From assembly GCA_026983895.1 (NCBI GenBank), contig JALSTF010000206.1:1-6719 (forward strand): a stretch of DNA of 6,719 bases, given 5' to 3'. Positions 5,457 through 6,719 of this stretch are shown here, in pieces. The DNA comes from Sulfurovum sp. (GTDB lineage Bacteria > Campylobacterota > Campylobacteria > Campylobacterales > Sulfurovaceae). The position numbers were made by a program, and so were the translations under genes. Position 1 is the first letter of the stretch, and each line of letters begins with the position of its first letter. The notes beneath the pieces were generated by a model. It ran no database searches. It was not told the DNA's origin and was given only the letters and a program-made list of their open reading frames with translations.

Positions 5457-5981
5457 ATGATTAGAGAGATAGTGATATATCCTGACAAGCGCTTGAAAAA
5501 GATCTCCAGAGAGGTAGAATCTTTTGATGGTGCACTCCATGACCTCCTTGATGATATGTATGAGACGATGATCGCCCGAAACGGTGTAGGACTTGCTGCC
5601 ATCCAGGTGGGTGTCGATCTTCGCGCACTTATCATCAATGTGCCTCTTGAGAAGGAAGACGGCGAACACGACCAGCCCAAAGAGAACACCCTTGAAATGA
5701 TCAACCCGGTCATCATCGAGAAGGATGGCTCGGAGAAGTTCCAGGAGGGGTGTCTTTCGGTACCTGGCATCTACGAGGATGTTGAGCGCGCCAAGCATGT
5801 CAAAGTGGAGTATTTCGACCGTTTTGGAGAAAAACATACCATTGAAGACGACGATTTCCTCGCGATAGCCATGCAGCATGAGATAGACCACCTTGACGGA
5901 AAGGTTTTCATAGAGAAACTCTCCTTCCTTAAACGTAAAAAATTTGAAAAAGAGTGGGCGAAGCGGCAGAAAGCCTCTTAA
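5457..5981 (+). CDS. def: Peptide deformylase
   Basis: Metalloenzyme (Fe2+ in vivo in most bacteria) that removes the N-formyl group from the starting methionine as the chain leaves the ribosome. The 174 residues are close to E. coli Def (about 168). All three diagnostic motifs are present: GVGLAAIQVG (43-52, with Gln50), EGCLSVPG (97-104, metal ligand Cys99) and QHEIDHLDG (140-148, ligands His141 and His145 with catalytic Glu142). A Lys/Arg-rich tail (KRKKFEKEWAKRQKAS) may help ribosome contact (inference). The ATG at 5457 follows the clpP stop by 7 bases. The only ribosome site is a weak TAGG (5447-5450) that overlaps the clpP stop codon, which points to translational coupling with clpP. 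The gene belongs with tig and clpP as the nascent-chain handling cluster. Confidence 0.98.
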   Translation: MIREIVIYPDKRLKKISREVESFDGALHDLLDDMYETMIARNGVGLAAIQVGVDLRALIINVPLEKEDGEHDQPKENTLEMINPVIIEKDGSEKFQEGCLSVPGIYEDVERAKHVKVEYFDRFGEKHTIEDDDFLAIAMQHEIDHLDGKVFIEKLSFLKRKKFEKEWAKRQKAS

Positions 5982-5997
5982 GCTGTAAACCCTTTCC

Positions 5998-6037
5998 TGA
6001 TGTAAAAATATGTCAATATGTCATATTTTTGACATCA
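5998..6037 (+). promoter_or_regulatory. Long stem-loop between def and comM
   Basis: The left arm 5998-6012 and right arm 6022-6037 pair over 15 bp with one bulged base (G6031) around a 9-base loop, starting 16 bases after the def stop. The stem is AT-rich and is followed by CTCTTTTCC (6040-6048) rather than a clean T-run, so it is at best an atypical terminator for tig-clpP-def. The right arm also contains TTGACA (6029-6034), so the element may instead act as a regulatory dyad for comM. Confidence 0.55.
6018..6035 (+). promoter_or_regulatory. ATGTCA-N6-TGACAT dyad, candidate operator for comM
   Basis: A perfect 6-bp inverted repeat with a 6-base spacer lies inside the larger stem-loop. Two further TGTCA copies, at 6011-6015 and 6051-6055, make four such half-sites in 45 bases. 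The dyad covers TTGACA (6029-6034), a perfect -35, so a bound protein would block RNA polymerase. I do not recognise the cognate regulator. Confidence 0.4.
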
Positions 6038-6059
6038 AGCTCTTTTCCTGTGTCATACT
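6029..6059 (+). promoter_or_regulatory. Candidate comM promoter
   Basis: TTGACA (6029-6034) and CATACT (6054-6059), preceded by TGT to form an extended -10, are 19 bases apart, longer than the usual 17. The predicted start falls at about 6066, on the ATG itself, so the message would be leaderless or nearly so if that ATG is used. The alternative GTG start at 6150 would leave a leader of about 85 bases. Confidence 0.3.
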
Positions 6060-6065
6060 CTCACT

Positions 6066-6719
6066 ATGAATGCAAAAACGCATAGTGGTAACCTTCCACC
6101 AGAAACCAAATCCAAAAAGATCAAAGTCAAAGAGAAGCAGCCTTCTATCGTGAACCGTCTGGCCTGTGCGACACTTGAGGGTGTCAGTGCAAAGGTCATT
6201 GAGGTTGAGGCTACCTTTACGAAAGGCTTGCCTGGATTTTCCGTAGTGGGCCTGGCATCGAGTGATATTCAGGAGGCAAAAGAGAGAGTGAAGTCCGCGC
6301 TGCTTACCAATGATTTTGTCTTTCCTCCATTAAAGATAACGATCAACCTTTCCCCGAGTGATATCAAAAAAAACGGTACCCAGTTTGACCTCTCTCTTGC
6401 GCTTCTGGTCGCACTGAACAAAAGAGCATTTGAGGAAAAAGGACTTTTTGTTTTTGGAGAACTCGGTCTTGACGGGCGTGTCAAAAGCTCTTCGCTTATC
6501 TTTCCCATCATCCTGTCTCTTAAAGAGCAGGGACTGATCAAAAGAGCGATCGTTCCCAAAGAGTCCATCAGCTATCTGAGTCATATATCCGGAGTGGATT
6601 TTATAGCAGTAGAGACACTCTCCGAGGCGATAGGGCTTTTAAGAAAAGGGGAGTTCAAGACAAATATCGAACAGTTCAGTTATGATGCCAATTATTTTGA
6701 GATTGACGGGAAAAATTAC
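6066..6719 (+). CDS. comM: ComM/YifB-type Mg-chelatase-like AAA+ ATPase, N-terminal part
   Basis: ComM is a hexameric helicase that promotes branch migration when imported DNA is recombined during natural transformation; many non-competent bacteria also carry it. The window holds 218 codons, open at the right edge. The N-terminal ChlI-like domain (about 37-170) is clear: CATLEGVSAKVIEVEATFTK, GLPGFSVVGLASSDIQEAKERVKSALL, ITINLSPSDIKKNG, FDLSLALLVAL and GELGLDGRVK (long runs given here in pieces). The Walker A ATPase motif of the family lies beyond the window, so ATPase integrity cannot be judged. The start is unsure. The ATG at 6066 has no ribosome site and adds a polar, Lys-rich extension of about 30 residues. 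The in-frame GTG at 6150 (residue 29) gives VNRLACATLEG, close to the usual family start, but its purine tract (AGAGAAG, 6131-6137) is 12 bases away. The gene follows def by 84 bases, an order shared with Helicobacter. Confidence 0.92.
   Translation, partial: MNAKTHSGNLPPETKSKKIKVKEKQPSIVNRLACATLEGVSAKVIEVEATFTKGLPGFSVVGLASSDIQEAKERVKSALLTNDFVFPPLKITINLSPSDIKKNGTQFDLSLALLVALNKRAFEEKGLFVFGELGLDGRVKSSSLIFPIILSLKEQGLIKRAIVPKESISYLSHISGVDFIAVETLSEAIGLLRKGEFKTNIEQFSYDANYFEIDGKNY

Noticed and set aside
5415..5891. 158-residue minus-strand frame opposite def
   Set aside because: It covers the clearly coding def gene with all three deformylase motifs; no independent evidence of expression.
6011..6023. 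Two ATATGTCA copies as the start of a CRISPR or tandem repeat array
   Set aside because: Only two 8-base copies, with no spacers or further periodic units; they fit operator half-sites better.
1..6719. A new defence, mobile or biosynthetic system
   Set aside because: All coding space is accounted for by housekeeping families with normal neighbourhoods; no integrase, transposase, toxin-antitoxin pair, repeat array or compositional island was seen.

Overview
The window reads as an ordinary chromosomal segment of a free-living Campylobacterota (Epsilonproteobacteria) bacterium, most likely a Sulfurovum- or Sulfurimonas-like sulfur or hydrogen oxidiser. This rests on two things. First, tig-clpP-def-comM, with folE close by, is a neighbourhood I know from Campylobacter and Helicobacter. 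Second, the proteins have the style of that group, including a NifS-type rather than IscS-type housekeeping cysteine desulfurase. The genus is inference; no rRNA is present.

Layout. A leftward gene at the left edge, cut by the window, encodes the cysteine desulfurase NifS. Its start is at 1047, behind a regulatory-looking upstream region (1048-1354) with dyads and a leader hairpin. A rightward gene (1355-1741) encodes a small SpoIIAA-like (STAS/SEC14-type) protein and ends on the base next to the last base of leftward folE (1742-2320, GTP cyclohydrolase I). folE lies 39 bases behind leftward mutY (2360-3391, A/G-specific adenine glycosylase), so mutY-folE is a probable two-gene unit. mutY and tig diverge from an 80-base spacer. 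Rightward from there come tig (trigger factor, GTG start), clpP (ClpP peptidase), def (peptide deformylase) and the first 218 codons of a comM/yifB-type AAA+ gene, which runs off the right edge.

How the genes fit together. Trigger factor and peptide deformylase both act on nascent chains at the ribosome exit tunnel, and ClpP removes failed products, so tig-clpP-def is a protein birth and quality-control cluster. NifS supplies sulfur for Fe-S clusters, and MutY is an Fe-S enzyme (four-Cys motif intact), although the two genes are not in one operon. FolE starts the pterin/folate or queuosine-type pathways.

No mobile element, CRISPR array, tRNA, rRNA or defence system is visible, and I found no new multi-gene system. 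The points that deserve a second look are a Glu in place of the catalytic Asp of MutY, several dyads and hairpins in the four main intergenic regions, and uncertain starts for mutY and comM.
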